A stretch of 64,000 nt of DNA from Arthrobacter citreus. Its GTDB lineage: Bacteria; Bacillota; Bacilli; Bacillales; Bacillaceae_G. The stretch spans positions 2,480,001-2,544,000 of the forward strand of contig CP053688.1 in the NCBI GenBank assembly GCA_013200995.1. The letters run 5' to 3'. Under the pieces are notes generated by a model. That model saw only the letters and a list, made by a program, of their open reading frames with translations, was not told the DNA's origin and made no database searches. The translations under genes were made by a program, and so were the position numbers. Positions 46,335 to 56,706 of this stretch are shown in pieces (position 1 is the first letter of the stretch; each line of letters begins with the position of its first letter).

Positions 46335-47624
46335 TTAATTAGCTGAAAATTGTTGTTCTTCTGTAGAACCTTTAAGAGCAGTAGTTGAAGAAGTTCCTCC
46401 AGTAATAACTTGAGCCACTTGATCAAAATAACCTGTTCCTACTTCGCGTTGATGTCTTGTCGCAGTGTAGCCATGTTGTTCACTTGCAAATTCAGCTTGT
46501 TGAAGCTCTGAATATGCTCCCATTCCACGTACTTTATAATTCCTAGCTAATTCAAACATTCCAAAGTTTAATGCGTGGAAACCAGCCAGTGTAACGAATT
46601 GGAATTTGTAACCCATTGCAGCAATTTGTTGTTGGAATGTCTCGATTGTTTCGTCATCTAATTTCTTCTTCCAGTTAAATGAAGGAGAACAGTTATATGC
46701 AAGTAATTTACCAGGGAATTTTGCATGTATTGCATCTGCAAACCGTTTTGCATCTTCTAAATTTGGCTCCGATGTTTCACACCAAACTAAATCTGCATAC
46801 GGTGCATAAGCAAGACCACGAGCAATTGCTTGGTCTAACCCAGCCTTTGTACGATAAAATCCTTCTGGTGTTCTTTCCCCTGTGATAAATTGCTGATCAA
46901 CTGGGTCAATATCACTTGTAATTAAATCTGCTGCATCAGCATCAGTTCGTGCAACAATTAGAGTAGGAACTCCCATTACATCGGCTGCTAATCGAGCAGA
47001 GATTAGATTGCGAACCGCAGTTTGAGTAGGTAATAATACTTTTCCGCCTAAATGACCGCATTTTTTCTCAGAAGACAATTGATCTTCAAAATGTACTCCA
47101 GCCGCTCCCGCTTCAATCATGCTTTTCATTAGTTCAAATACATTTAATTGGCCACCGAATCCAGCCTCTGCATCTGCCATAATCGGTGCGAAGTAATCTA
47201 CTTCCTCTCCACCTTCAACATATTGAATTTGATCTGCACGTTGAAAAGCCTGATTAATTCTTTTTACAACAGCTGGTACAGAATTTGCTGGATATAAGCT
47301 TTGATCTGGATACATTTGACCAGAAAGATTTGCATCTGCAGCTACTTGCCATCCACTTAAATAGATTGCCTTCAAACCTGCTTTTACTTGTTGAATTGCC
47401 TGATTTCCAGTCAATGCTCCCAATGCATTAACATAGCTCTCTTCGTTTAAAAGCTTCCATAATTTTTCTGCACCTTTTTTAGCTAATGTTTGTTCAATAT
47501 CAATTGATCCTCTTAATTTAATAACATCCTCAGCTGTATAAGTCCTTGTAATACCATTCCATCTAGAATCAAGTTCCCAGCTTTCTTGTAATTCAGCAAT
47601 ACGTTTCTCACGATTTTTCGTCAT
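46335..47624 (-). CDS. aceA: Isocitrate lyase
   Basis: The second ATG (47624) is eight bases after AGGAGG and is preferred. The 429-residue enzyme splits isocitrate into succinate and glyoxylate. The catalytic [14 protein letters not shown] segment contains the Cys nucleophile. Other signatures are [10 protein letters not shown] (metal site), [16 protein letters not shown] and [13 protein letters not shown]. It is the second gene of aceB-aceA. B. subtilis 168 lacks the glyoxylate shunt, so this is an addition relative to that gene order; it allows growth on acetate or fatty acids. Confidence 0.97.
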   Translation of the reverse strand: MTKNREKRIAELQESWELDSRWNGITRTYTAEDVIKLRGSIDIEQTLAKKGAEKLWKLLNEESYVNALGALTGNQAIQQVKAGLKAIYLSGWQVAADANLSGQMYPDQSLYPANSVPAVVKRINQAFQRADQIQYVEGGEEVDYFAPIMADAEAGFGGQLNVFELMKSMIEAGAAGVHFEDQLSSEKKCGHLGGKVLLPTQTAVRNLISARLAADVMGVPTLIVARTDADAADLITSDIDPVDQQFITGERTPEGFYRTKAGLDQAIARGLAYAPYADLVWCETSEPNLEDAKRFADAIHAKFPGKLLAYNCSPSFNWKKKLDDETIETFQQQIAAMGYKFQFVTLAGFHALNFGMFELARNYKVRGMGAYSELQQAEFASEQHGYTATRHQREVGTGYFDQVAQVITGGTSSTTALKGSTEEQQFSAN

Positions 47625-47642
47625 ATTCATTACCTCCTAATT

Positions 47643-49229
47643 TTATAAAAAGTTATATCCGTTTAAAGTTAGAAAATCTGCAAATTCATCGTTGCTAATT
47701 AAGTCATCAAATAATTCAATTGCTTTTTTAAATTGCTTTGCTTCAAACTCTTCTTTACCGATTTCTAGTTGAAGCTTCATCATTTCTTCGTTTTTTAATG
47801 AATCAACTAATTGTAGAGTAATGTTTGTACCGTCCTCTAAAATACCCTTTTCATGACGTACCCATTGCCAAATTTGCGCACGCGAAATTTCAGCAGTTGC
47901 AGCATCCTCCATTAAATTGTAAAGTGGTACAGCTCCTCGTCCACTTAACCATGCCTCAATGTATTGGATCGCAACTGTTATATTCGTTCTAAGACCTTGT
48001 TCTGTAATGACTCCACTAGGAATCTCTAAAAGATCTGCTTCAGTTACATAGACATCCTCACGTTTTCTATGAATCTGGTTTGGTGTAGGCATAAATTGAT
48101 TAAATTGTTCAAGTGCAACAGCTACTAAACCAGGATGAGCCACCCAAGTACCATCGTGACCATCCTTTGCTTCTCGCTCTTTATCTTTTCTTACCTTTTC
48201 AAACGCAGCTTCGTTTCGTTCCTTATCACCCTTAATTGGAATTTGAGCAGCCATTCCTCCAATTGCCGGAGCATTTCTACGATGACATGTTTGAATTACT
48301 TTATGAGAATATGAGCGCATAAAAGGTACTTCCATCGTCACAACTGAACGATCAGGAAGAATAATAGATTGATCGTAACGCATCATTTTTATAAAACTAA
48401 AAATATAATCCCATCTTCCACAATTAAATCCTGCCGAATGATCTTTTAACTCATACAGAATTTCATCCATTTCAAATGAAGCAGCAATTGTTTCGATTAA
48501 TACCGTTGCTTTAATTGTTCCAACTGGTATATTTAACTCGTTTTGAGCAAATACAAAGACCTCATTCCATAATCTTGCTTCCAAATAACTTTCCATTTTA
48601 GGCAAATAAAAATAAGGACCAGAGCCGTTTTTTAATGCCTGTTTTGCATTATGAAAAAAATAAAGTCCAAAATCTACTAAGCTGCCAGACATATTTTCAC
48701 CATTTACAGTTATATGCTTTTCTTCTAAATGCCAGCCCCTTGGGCGGACTAATAGTACAGCTGGCTTCTCTTTTAATTGATAAGTTTTTCCTTTTGAATG
48801 AAGTGAAATCGTTCGATTCACAGCATCTCTTAAATTGACCTGACCTGAAATAATATTTTCCCAAGTTGGAGAAGTTGCATCCTCAAAATCAGCCATGAAA
48901 ACAAATGCATCTGAATTCAATGCATTAATTATCATTTTCCGATCAACTGGCCCCGTTATCTCCACCCTTCGATCTTGTAAATCCGTTGGAATAGGTGCAA
49001 TTGACCATTCACTTTCACGAATATGTTTTGTTTCCTCCAAAAATTGCAGCTTACCTCCATTTTGTAAAAAGCGCATTCTTTCTTTTCTGTTTAATAACAG
49101 CTCTTGTCTACGTTGATCAAATTTCAGATGTAATTGTTCTAAAAAACTTAAAGCTTCGGTCGTAAGAATGTCAGTTGAACCCTCTACATGATTACCTAGA
49201 ACCTTAATTTTCGAAAGCTCAGTTGTCAT
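47643..49229 (-). CDS. aceB: Malate synthase A
   Basis: A 528-residue enzyme condensing glyoxylate with acetyl-CoA. It has PTDLQDRRVEITGPVDRKMIINALNSDAFVFMADFEDATSP, the catalytic RPRGWHLEEKH region, NCGRWDYIFSF and the signature DGTWVAHPGL. It is the first gene of the operon, 13 bases before aceA. ATTGGAGGA-type spacing supports the ATG. Two direct 11-bp repeats lie in the upstream region. Confidence 0.97.
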   Translation of the reverse strand: MTTELSKIKVLGNHVEGSTDILTTEALSFLEQLHLKFDQRRQELLLNRKERMRFLQNGGKLQFLEETKHIRESEWSIAPIPTDLQDRRVEITGPVDRKMIINALNSDAFVFMADFEDATSPTWENIISGQVNLRDAVNRTISLHSKGKTYQLKEKPAVLLVRPRGWHLEEKHITVNGENMSGSLVDFGLYFFHNAKQALKNGSGPYFYLPKMESYLEARLWNEVFVFAQNELNIPVGTIKATVLIETIAASFEMDEILYELKDHSAGFNCGRWDYIFSFIKMMRYDQSIILPDRSVVTMEVPFMRSYSHKVIQTCHRRNAPAIGGMAAQIPIKGDKERNEAAFEKVRKDKEREAKDGHDGTWVAHPGLVAVALEQFNQFMPTPNQIHRKREDVYVTEADLLEIPSGVITEQGLRTNITVAIQYIEAWLSGRGAVPLYNLMEDAATAEISRAQIWQWVRHEKGILEDGTNITLQLVDSLKNEEMMKLQLEIGKEEFEAKQFKKAIELFDDLISNDEFADFLTLNGYNFL

Positions 49230-49246
49230 ACGATTCCTCCATTCAG

Positions 49247-49287
49247 TTATATAACAGTTTTTATATACTTACGTTATTATATAACAG
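49247..49287 (-). promoter_or_regulatory. Direct repeats in the aceB upstream region
   Basis: TTATATAACAG occurs at 49247-49257 and again at 49277-49287, exactly 30 bp apart (three helical turns), in the 60 bases before the aceB ATG. The spacing suggests a protein binding on one face of the DNA. Confidence 0.45.
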
Positions 49288-49486
49288 AGTATTCAAAATG
49301 GATATTAATTTCTGAAAATTTTTCCAAAAGATTTTTCGACAGTTAAACTCTAAATACCTAGAAAAATTCCTGTTAATTTCCTTACTTTTTGATCGAATTT
49401 TTACTATATAAATTTTACTGAGCTGAGAGATCCATACGATTTTCATACTATTATTTTTTAAAAAGATGAATTCTCCGCATACAAAA

Positions 49487-49533
49487 AAACTTGTAGACAA
49501 GTGACATAATAATCACTTTACCTACAAGCTAAA
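49487..49533 (-). terminator. Terminator of the M48 protease gene
   Basis: CTTGTAGACAAGTGA / TCACTTTACCTACAAG form a long imperfect hairpin followed on the reverse strand by a T-run. Confidence 0.75.
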
Positions 49534-49553
49534 AATTCAAAAAGAGTTTTTAT

Positions 49554-50831
49554 TTATTTGTTACCATTTCTTTTCTCAGCTGCCTCTAAATACTGCATTC
49601 TTTCCAACATAGTCGGATGATCATATCTAAATAACTTCACAAGAAATGGAGGATTTACCTGGGAAAGACTGTTTTTTGATAATTTTTGAAACGCAATAAT
49701 CCCTGCTTCAGGATCATGTGTTAACTTAACAGCATATAAATCCGCTCTTTTTTCCGCACTTCTAGAAAACGCATTTGAAACCGGGTCAGAAATAAATTCT
49801 ACAACTCCACTAATAATTAAAAATAGTGTTAAGACAACTGCCATTTTTTCAGTCTGGTTACTGCTTCTACTTTTTGATAGAACATACTTCATTAATAAGT
49901 GAATGATATACAGACCACCTAAGCTTCCGGCTAGCAAGCCAAACATTGATTTATAGATATCTTTGTGTACGTAATGAGACATTTCATGAGCCATGATGAA
50001 CATAATCTCATCTTCAGTTAACCCCTTAAGTGTTGTATCCCATAAAACAATTCTTGCATTTTTACCTATCCCTGTTACGTAGGCATTATAAGTCGTGGTC
50101 TTAGTCGACATATTTACTTCATAAACCCGATGTGCAGGAATATTCGCCTCTTTAGCTAATGTAATAATTTTCTTTTCTAAGTTTTTATCTTTCAATGGAT
50201 AAAAATCATTATATAAAGGATCGATGACGACCGGCTGAATAAACGTTAAAAATATTGTAAAAGGAATACTTAATAGCCATGCCGTTAGCCACCATTTCTT
50301 TGGTTGTTTTTTGATTAATAAATACAGCACATACAGCACAAAAAACATCATTCCAAAATTTATCCAAAAACCAATCATTTCATCCTTCATATATGCATTA
50401 AATGTTTGAACCGACAATCCATATTTAGTTGATAACTTAAATCGATATAAGTCAATTGGAAATGTAACGATATATGTAATGACTGAGACAAAGAAATAAT
50501 ATAAAAGGACTTGGATAAACTTAAATCTAGTCAACTTAGATAACGATTCACCTAATCTTTCAATCGCTCCACTTAATAATAAAAGTGATAAAACAATCCA
50601 ATCGATCGGTAAGCTAATAAAGTAAAGAACATTTTTCAATGTGCTATAACTAGAACTTAAATTAGCTTCTTTATGATTCATAAATGTATGTGGATCTACA
50701 AATGTTCCTTTATATTTTGAAGGTAGGTCAGGACTTGTAAATACATAAAAGTATAACAGGATTAAAATGATATAGACGAGATAGCCTAGACAAATGTACT
50801 TGGTCAATTTCGTTTTTGTAGCTTTTTTCAT
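49554..50831 (-). CDS. yhfN: M48-family zinc metalloprotease (YhfN/Ste24-like)
   Basis: ATG 50831 follows GGGGGGAG at a good distance. The 425-residue protein has about seven membrane helices. The zinc site is MAHEMSHYVHKD (HEMSH), and the third ligand is in EFISDPVSNAFSRSAEKRADLYA. This is the Ste24 (CAAX-type) endopeptidase architecture; in bacteria it takes part in membrane-protein quality control. B. subtilis YhfN lies in the same region. It is monocistronic. Confidence 0.9.
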   Translation of the reverse strand: MKKATKTKLTKYICLGYLVYIILILLYFYVFTSPDLPSKYKGTFVDPHTFMNHKEANLSSSYSTLKNVLYFISLPIDWIVLSLLLLSGAIERLGESLSKLTRFKFIQVLLYYFFVSVITYIVTFPIDLYRFKLSTKYGLSVQTFNAYMKDEMIGFWINFGMMFFVLYVLYLLIKKQPKKWWLTAWLLSIPFTIFLTFIQPVVIDPLYNDFYPLKDKNLEKKIITLAKEANIPAHRVYEVNMSTKTTTYNAYVTGIGKNARIVLWDTTLKGLTEDEIMFIMAHEMSHYVHKDIYKSMFGLLAGSLGGLYIIHLLMKYVLSKSRSSNQTEKMAVVLTLFLIISGVVEFISDPVSNAFSRSAEKRADLYAVKLTHDPEAGIIAFQKLSKNSLSQVNPPFLVKLFRYDHPTMLERMQYLEAAEKRNGNK

Positions 50832-51370
50832 AAAATCTCCCCCCACTCTATATTATCAACTTTGTCCAATTTTTTAGAACTTCAACCTATTATATTTTTA
50901 ATTACTTTTTTCTTTCAGTAATGTAATTTTATAACAAACGTTGCAATGCCTTGTCCATCTACTACGTAATTATTTCGTTTATAACCTATTAAAGATTGGT
51001 AATAAAGTACATCGGCAAATAACAATCGAGTTAGAAAAAGCCGAAACATCATTAGAGAATTTTAAACTGAGAAGTAGGTATCTCTCATGCGCTTGTTGCT
51101 AATTATCATTGTTTTATAGATTATTAGCAAATTTATATCAATTATTTATTTAATTTAAAGAGAATCAAAGCAATTTTGCTAATTTTTCATTTAAAAGGAA
51201 TAAATATTGTCCTATTTTAAGTGTAATCCCTTATCTTGTATTGGGAAGTTTTATCTTATTTGCAGTTCTCCATCACTTATTTACAATTCGGTGTTCGTAG
51301 ATTTCTTTCGGAATACATCATAACCCTCTTCCAATAAACACTGTTATAACTCTATTTCAGCAAATAAAAG
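50832..51370. other. Long non-coding interval between yhfN and lcfB
   Basis: About 540 AT-rich bases upstream of yhfN. I translated candidates on both strands and found no ORF with a ribosome site. In B. subtilis several genes, including aprE, occupy this interval. No repeat or riboswitch is apparent. Confidence 0.5.
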
Positions 51371-51405
51371 GAGAGCTACCCAGAATAGGACACTCTCCTT
51401 CATTA
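51371..51405 (-). terminator. Terminator of lcfB
   Basis: AAGGAGAGTGTCC / GGGTAGCTCTCCTT form an imperfect hairpin ending in T4 on the reverse strand. Confidence 0.75.
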
Positions 51406-51412
51406 CTGCTCC

Positions 51413-52945
51413 CTATTGAATAACAGAATCCTTTAATGCTCTTCTAAGTATTTTACCCGTTGCATTTTTTGGTAGCTCAGAAATAAACTCGATTGATCTT
51501 GGTACTTTATATTTTGCTAGATGTGCATTGCAATATTCTTCCAGTGCTTCTACACTTAATGATGGATTTTTAGAAACGACATATGCTTTTACACTTTCGC
51601 CGAAATTATCGTCTGGTAATCCAATTACAGCACATTCAACAACATCAGGGTGATTGTAAATTACCTCTTCAACTTCACGAGGATACACATTATAGCCACC
51701 TACAATAATCAGTTCTTTTTTGCGATCGACTATATAGAAATAGCCATCCTCATCTATTCTTGCTAGGTCACCAGTATATAGCCATCCGTCACGAATCGTC
51801 ATTGCCGTTTCCTCTGGCATATTATAATAACCTTTCATAATATTTGGTCCTCGAACGATTAATTCACCTACTTCGCCAACTGCAACTTCTTCACCAAGTG
51901 CATTTACAACTTTATTTTCTACATTGCTAATATTTGTTCCAATTGATCCTGCTTTTCTCGGACGATCTAATGGGTTAAATGTAGTAACAGGTGAAGCTTC
52001 TGATAATCCATAACCTTCTGAGATCATAACATTAAATTTCTTCTCAAAATTTTCTAATAGTGCAACTGGTAATGAGGAACCTCCCGATATGCATAATCGA
52101 ATAGACTCAAAGTCCTCTGTCTTTCCTTCAGGGAATTGATAAAGGAAATTATACATTGTTGGTACACCAGCAAATACTGTTGCCTTATATGAACGAATGA
52201 TATCAAATATTTCTTTTGGACTAAACTTAGGCACTAAAATAACAGTAGCTCCGTACATTAAAGGCGCATTTAAAGCTACAGTTAAACAGAATACATGAAA
52301 AGCAGGTAAAGTTGCTATTACTTTTTCAGAACTCGAAAAGCTTAAAAAATGGCCCGCATCCATTGCATTGGAATATAAGTTCTTATGCGTTAACATAGCT
52401 CCCTTTGGTTTACCTGTTGTACCAGAAGTATATAAGATGACTGCTAAATCATCTTCTACTAATTCAGGTCCTTTGAAATCTACATCTCCAAGGCCAACTA
52501 CATTTGTAAACGATTTCAATTTATTGTTTTTAAATTCATACGGATTTTCTTGCTTTGTTTCACAAATAATGAAGTGTTCGATGTTAGGAAGAATCGGTGA
52601 AGCTTTTTCTACTAGTGGAAGAAATAGGTCTAAGGTGATTACTGCTTTTGCGTCGCCGTTTGTTAATATGTATAGTAATTCATCTGGTGAATAAAGAGGA
52701 TTAACTGGTATAATAGCCGCTCCAACCTTTAATGCACCATATAGCGCTATAATAAAATGAGGAGAATTACCAACAACTAAAGCTACTTTATCTCCTTTTT
52801 CAATTCCTAGTTTTGAGAGACCACTCGCAAATTTCGTAATGTAAGTATCTAGTGTTGAATATGATAGAGTTTGTCCTTCAAAGATAACGGCAGAGTGCTC
52901 AGGATGCTTCAAAGCCGATTGTGACAGTGTTTCAACTAAATTCAA
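51413..52945 (-). CDS. lcfB: Long-chain acyl-CoA ligase LcfB (YhfL-like)
   Basis: A TTG start at 52945 is preceded by AGGGGG. The 510-residue AMP-forming ligase has the P-loop LYTSGTTGKPKGAMLTH, the A5-like SEGYGLSEASPV, the GWLYTGDLARID core and the terminal catalytic Lys in PKNATGKILRRAL. It activates fatty acids with ATP and CoA on the cytoplasmic side. The lipoate ligase gene lies upstream but is separated by a terminator. Confidence 0.93.
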   Translation of the reverse strand: MNLVETLSQSALKHPEHSAVIFEGQTLSYSTLDTYITKFASGLSKLGIEKGDKVALVVGNSPHFIIALYGALKVGAAIIPVNPLYSPDELLYILTNGDAKAVITLDLFLPLVEKASPILPNIEHFIICETKQENPYEFKNNKLKSFTNVVGLGDVDFKGPELVEDDLAVILYTSGTTGKPKGAMLTHKNLYSNAMDAGHFLSFSSSEKVIATLPAFHVFCLTVALNAPLMYGATVILVPKFSPKEIFDIIRSYKATVFAGVPTMYNFLYQFPEGKTEDFESIRLCISGGSSLPVALLENFEKKFNVMISEGYGLSEASPVTTFNPLDRPRKAGSIGTNISNVENKVVNALGEEVAVGEVGELIVRGPNIMKGYYNMPEETAMTIRDGWLYTGDLARIDEDGYFYIVDRKKELIIVGGYNVYPREVEEVIYNHPDVVECAVIGLPDDNFGESVKAYVVSKNPSLSVEALEEYCNAHLAKYKVPRSIEFISELPKNATGKILRRALKDSVIQ

Positions 52946-53065
52946 GAAAAACTACCCCCTTTAAATATAAAAATTTAAAATATTCTAAATATATTATATT
53001 GCTAGAAAACAATTCTGACAAGTGAGAATACTAGCACTTTTTAGTCTTTGATTTGCTACATCAAA

Positions 53066-53096
53066 CAAAAAAAGAGTAGTTTCCTACTCTTTTTTT
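53066..53096 (-). terminator. Terminator of yhfI-lplJ
   Basis: AAAAAAAGAGTAG / CTACTCTTTTTTT are perfect reverse complements overlapping the lplJ stop. Confidence 0.85.
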
Positions 53097-54084
53097 AAAA
53101 TAATAAACTCATAAATTCTTCTTTAGAGACGTTACCAAAATAATGTGTAAAATTAACTTCATTTAGCTTATTTTCAATCTCTTGTTTATCAAATTTACTA
53201 TCTATAAGGAGCTGTTCTATATCAGATACATCTCCAACTCCAAAGAAGTCACCGTAAATTTTAACATTTTCAATACTTCCTTTGTTTACATCTAAACGAA
53301 TATCAATTGATCCAGCTGCAAATCTCTTATTTTGTTGAATATTACATTTAGGAGATTTCCCAAAATTCCAATCCCAATTGCGATATCGACTCTCAGCAAG
53401 CTCTTTAATATTCTTAATATCCTCATCTGTCCATTCGTAACGTTCTATTTTGCCGTGTTCTTTAAAAATTGATTGTAATATTAATTCTTTAAATTCTAGA
53501 ATCGTAATATCTTCTTTTAAAAATTCCTTAATGTTTGCAACTCTACTTCTAACTGATTTAATCCCTTTGGATTGGATTTTTTCTAGTTTTACATTTAATG
53601 CATTTACAACTTCGTCAATATTACTATTAAACAACAACGTACCGTGACTAAACATTCTACCTTTAGTAGAAAATTGTGCATTACCAGAGATTTTTCTACC
53701 TTCAGCTAAAATATCATTTCTGCCACTAAGCTCGGCATCCACACCAAGTTCTTTTAATGCCTCGATTACTGGTTCAGTAAACTTTCTAAAATTATGAAAG
53801 CTATCGCCGTCATCCTTAGTAATAAAACTAAAGTTTAGATTCCCTATATCGTGATATACCGCTCCGCCTCCAGATAATCTTCGCACAACATGGATGTTGT
53901 GATCATTAACATATGACGCGTTAATCTCCTCGGCAGTATTTTGATTTTTACCAATAATGATTGATGGTTCGTTAATATAAAATAAAAAATATGTATTTTC
54001 AGGATCTAGATTTTTTAGCGCATATTCTTCCATAGCTAAATTTAATGTTGGATCCGTAATTCCTCTATTATCTAAAAATAACAT
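53095..54084 (-). CDS. lplJ: Lipoate-protein ligase LplJ
   Basis: This 329-residue ligase uses ATP to attach free lipoate to E2 and GcvH proteins. The BPL/LPL catalytic core carries RRLSGGGAVYHDIGNLNFSF, and SGRNDILAEGRKISGNAQF binds the substrate. The C-terminal accessory domain ends in FSHYFG-type sequence (NFTHYFGNVS). TAGGAGA precedes the ATG. It follows the MBL-fold gene by 10 bases, so yhfI-lplJ form one unit, as in B. subtilis. Confidence 0.95.
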   Translation of the reverse strand: MLFLDNRGITDPTLNLAMEEYALKNLDPENTYFLFYINEPSIIIGKNQNTAEEINASYVNDHNIHVVRRLSGGGAVYHDIGNLNFSFITKDDGDSFHNFRKFTEPVIEALKELGVDAELSGRNDILAEGRKISGNAQFSTKGRMFSHGTLLFNSNIDEVVNALNVKLEKIQSKGIKSVRSRVANIKEFLKEDITILEFKELILQSIFKEHGKIERYEWTDEDIKNIKELAESRYRNWDWNFGKSPKCNIQQNKRFAAGSIDIRLDVNKGSIENVKIYGDFFGVGDVSDIEQLLIDSKFDKQEIENKLNEVNFTHYFGNVSKEEFMSLLF

Positions 54085-54094
54085 GTGTATTCTC

Positions 54095-54829
54095 CTATCC
54101 TTTTAATTTCCATTCAAATCCTGTATAAGCTAAATGAACAATTCCATTATAATACTTCTTTGCCTCAATGATTAAATCTTTTGTATTTCCCTTATGAGGA
54201 AGATGGGATAAAAGTAATTCTTTTACATTTGCTTCATTAGCTATCGTCGCAGCATCTTTACTGCTCATATGTCCCACTTTAGCTCCATCTTGGTGTTCAT
54301 ACATATTACAGTCACTTATAAGTAAATCCGCATTGGAAGAGAATGGAATGAACTCTTCCGTATAGCTTGAATCGGCAGTATATACGACTGAATGATTTGC
54401 AGTTTCAATTCGGAATGCAAAACAATCAACTGGATGAACAGTCTTAAGAAAACGTATTGTAAATGGACCTAAATCAAGGGCCTCATTTGGTCTATATTCA
54501 TATCCCTTTGTTGCCTCTTTATATGTTAATGAATTAAATTTTTCTTGATTAAAGTTATGACCATATATAGGTAAAGCAAACTTAAGCTTATCAGCGTTTA
54601 CAAGCTTGTAGTATTGTAGTACTCCTATATCCGCAATATGATCATGATGATAATGTGAAAGGATTACAGCATTTAAGCTATTAGGATCAATGTAATTTTG
54701 TAAAGCTGCTAACGCGCCTGAACCACAATCAACCAATAGATTAAAATTTTTAGATTTAAATAAATAACATGATGTTGCTTCACTTTTACCTGGATAGCCG
54801 CCCCAATAACCGATTACGGTTACTTTCAT
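54095..54829 (-). CDS. yhfI: MBL-fold metallo-hydrolase YhfI
   Basis: ATG 54829 is chosen because AAAGGAG would abut the alternative GTG. The 244-residue product begins MKVTVIGYWGGYPGK. The metal motif HxHxDH is present in LSHYHHDHIADI. Further ligands are in VVYTADSSYTEEF and LSHLPHKG. It resembles RNase Z-like hydrolases, but the substrate is unknown. It is the first gene of yhfI-lplJ. The small yhfH gene is divergent. Confidence 0.85.
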   Translation of the reverse strand: MKVTVIGYWGGYPGKSEATSCYLFKSKNFNLLVDCGSGALAALQNYIDPNSLNAVILSHYHHDHIADIGVLQYYKLVNADKLKFALPIYGHNFNQEKFNSLTYKEATKGYEYRPNEALDLGPFTIRFLKTVHPVDCFAFRIETANHSVVYTADSSYTEEFIPFSSNADLLISDCNMYEHQDGAKVGHMSSKDAATIANEANVKELLLSHLPHKGNTKDLIIEAKKYYNGIVHLAYTGFEWKLKG

Positions 54830-55010
54830 AAAAAACACGCTCCTTTCTACTTATTATTTCTATGAAAATTCAAATTTATAAGTCGTCCTTACTGTTTAAC
54901 TGAAAATAGGCGTTTAGATTATTTTTTAAAATTGTACTAATACAGATTGACACAAAATAAGTTGTAGTAATACAATACTAATAAGTTAATCAATCAAAGG
55001 AGATGGTAGC

Positions 55011-55142
55011 ATGCTTGTAAAAATGTCCGAATTTTTAAAACTATTACCGAAGAAACTTTGTAAACAATGTAATTCGACGATTGAAGAACAACATGATTGC
55101 TACAGTAATACTTGCTCAAAATGCTTAAAAGATAGTTTTTGA
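55011..55142 (+). CDS. yhfH: YhfH family small zinc-ribbon-like protein
   Basis: A 43-residue ORF found by translation. It reads MLVKMSEFLKLLPKKLCKQCNSTIEEQHDC and ends YSNTCSKCLKDSF. The four Cys of CxxC...CxxC could bind zinc; a further Cys lies in HDCY. It matches YhfH of B. subtilis in size and position (beside yhfI). AAAGGAGAT precedes the ATG. The function is unknown. Confidence 0.85.
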   Translation: MLVKMSEFLKLLPKKLCKQCNSTIEEQHDCYSNTCSKCLKDSF

Positions 55143-55208
55143 TTTAGAGGCCTTATCGTTTCACTAAGTTCTTATAACACAAAACTGTTATAGTATAGCG
55201 TCAAAATA

Positions 55209-55257
55209 AAAAGAGCAACCTCAAAAGTATCTATCTACTTTACGGTTGCTCTATTCT
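55209..55257 (-). terminator. Terminator of the hemEHY operon
   Basis: AGAGCAACC (55212-55220) pairs with GGTTGCTCT (55243-55251) across a loop with internal pairing, followed by a T-rich stretch on the reverse strand. Confidence 0.75.
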
Positions 55258-56679
55258 TTAATAACTTGGAACAGATTGTTTTTCTTTAGAGAATAAGAAC
55301 TCAATCGTATCTGAAACTGCTTTTTCACCTTGATCTATGCAATCTGGTAAACCTGAACCATAAAATGAGCAGCCAATCACTGATACTCCTGGCATTTCCT
55401 TTTGTAAATATTGTTCCATATTTTTCGTACGCTCTTTATGATTAATCGTATATTGAGGCATCGCATCTTTCCATCTTGAAACAATATAAAATTCAGGTTT
55501 TTCAGTTATATCCATCGTTTTTCTTAAATCTTCTAAAACAATTTCAACCAGTTCTTCATCTGTTTTATCGACTATTTCCTTATTGTATGGTCGTCCAACA
55601 TAACAACGTAATAGTACCTTACCCTTTGGACAGGCATGTGCCCATTTTTTATGAGTCCAAGTACATGCTGTTATATTATAGTCGTTGTTTCGTGAAACAA
55701 CAAAGCCTGTACCATTAATATCCTTCTTAATTGCATGCTCCGGAAATGCAAGTGCAACATTCGCAACTGATGTAGAAGGTACTTTTTTGAAAGGCTCAAA
55801 TACAGGTTTATCGTTAAATAGTTGTGGAATGAAACGATGAGGTACAGTAACGATAATTGAATCTGATTCGATCTTCTCATTATTGCTTAGTGTAATCTCA
55901 TATTTTTTTCCAATTTTATTTATATTAACAACTTGTACACCCTTTAAAACTTCCTCTTTATCTAACTCTTCTTCAATTCGTTCAACGATTGTTTGAAGTC
56001 CTGTACTTACAGTCTGGAAAATTCCTTTTCTAGGACCTTTTGATTTTTTTACAGGCATTTCTTTTTTCATACCTAGAACAATACTTTGATGTTTTTGTTC
56101 AATTTGGAAGAATTGAGGAAATGTCGCCATTAAACTCATTTGGTCAATATCACCAGAATAAATACCTGATAATAATGGCTCAATTAAATTTTCAACTACT
56201 TCATTACCAAGTCTTCTTCTGAAAAATTTACCTAATGACATATCCCCTTGGACATGTGTTTTAGGTAAAACAAAATCTAGACCTGCACGAATTTTTCCCG
56301 CCGGTGAAAATAGACCTGAAAATATAAAAGGTTTAATTTGAGTAGGAATCCCCATATTAGAACCTTCTGGCATTCCATGTAATTTATTATGGGCTAAAAC
56401 ATAGGATTTTCCAGCAGAGTTAAAAACGATTTGATCTTGAATACCTAAATTTTCAGCTAATCGATACGCACTCTTTTTCCTTGCCAAAAATGAATCAGGT
56501 CCACGCTCAATCACAAATCCATCTTTTCTAATCGTTTGGATTTTCCCGCCAAGCCTTGATGATCCTTCAATTAATTGAATATCAATCGGAAGGTTATTTT
56601 TTATTTTTTCTTGTTTTAAATAGTAGGCAGCTGTCAATCCAGTAATACCGCCACCAATAATGACGACCTTCTTATTCAC
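55258..56679 (-). CDS. hemY: Coproporphyrinogen III oxidase HemY/CgoX
   Basis: This 473-residue FAD enzyme oxidises coproporphyrinogen III to coproporphyrin III in the Gram-positive haem pathway. The dinucleotide fold GGGITGLTAAYYLK is at the N-terminus. GPDSFLARKKSA is the usual substrate loop, and SVIGCSFYGSGLPDCIDQGEKA lies near the C-terminus. It is last in hemE-hemH-hemY, as in B. subtilis. GGGGGTAAAGAAG precedes the ATG. Confidence 0.95.
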   Translation of the reverse strand: MNKKVVIIGGGITGLTAAYYLKQEKIKNNLPIDIQLIEGSSRLGGKIQTIRKDGFVIERGPDSFLARKKSAYRLAENLGIQDQIVFNSAGKSYVLAHNKLHGMPEGSNMGIPTQIKPFIFSGLFSPAGKIRAGLDFVLPKTHVQGDMSLGKFFRRRLGNEVVENLIEPLLSGIYSGDIDQMSLMATFPQFFQIEQKHQSIVLGMKKEMPVKKSKGPRKGIFQTVSTGLQTIVERIEEELDKEEVLKGVQVVNINKIGKKYEITLSNNEKIESDSIIVTVPHRFIPQLFNDKPVFEPFKKVPSTSVANVALAFPEHAIKKDINGTGFVVSRNNDYNITACTWTHKKWAHACPKGKVLLRCYVGRPYNKEIVDKTDEELVEIVLEDLRKTMDITEKPEFYIVSRWKDAMPQYTINHKERTKNMEQYLQKEMPGVSVIGCSFYGSGLPDCIDQGEKAVSDTIEFLFSKEKQSVPSY

Positions 56680-56706
56680 TTCTTTACCCCCTATTTCAAA
56701 ACCATT

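Noticed and set aside
49261..49500. 79-codon reverse-strand frame upstream of aceB
   Set aside because: No convincing Shine-Dalgarno; it overlaps the aceB promoter region and the yhfN terminator.
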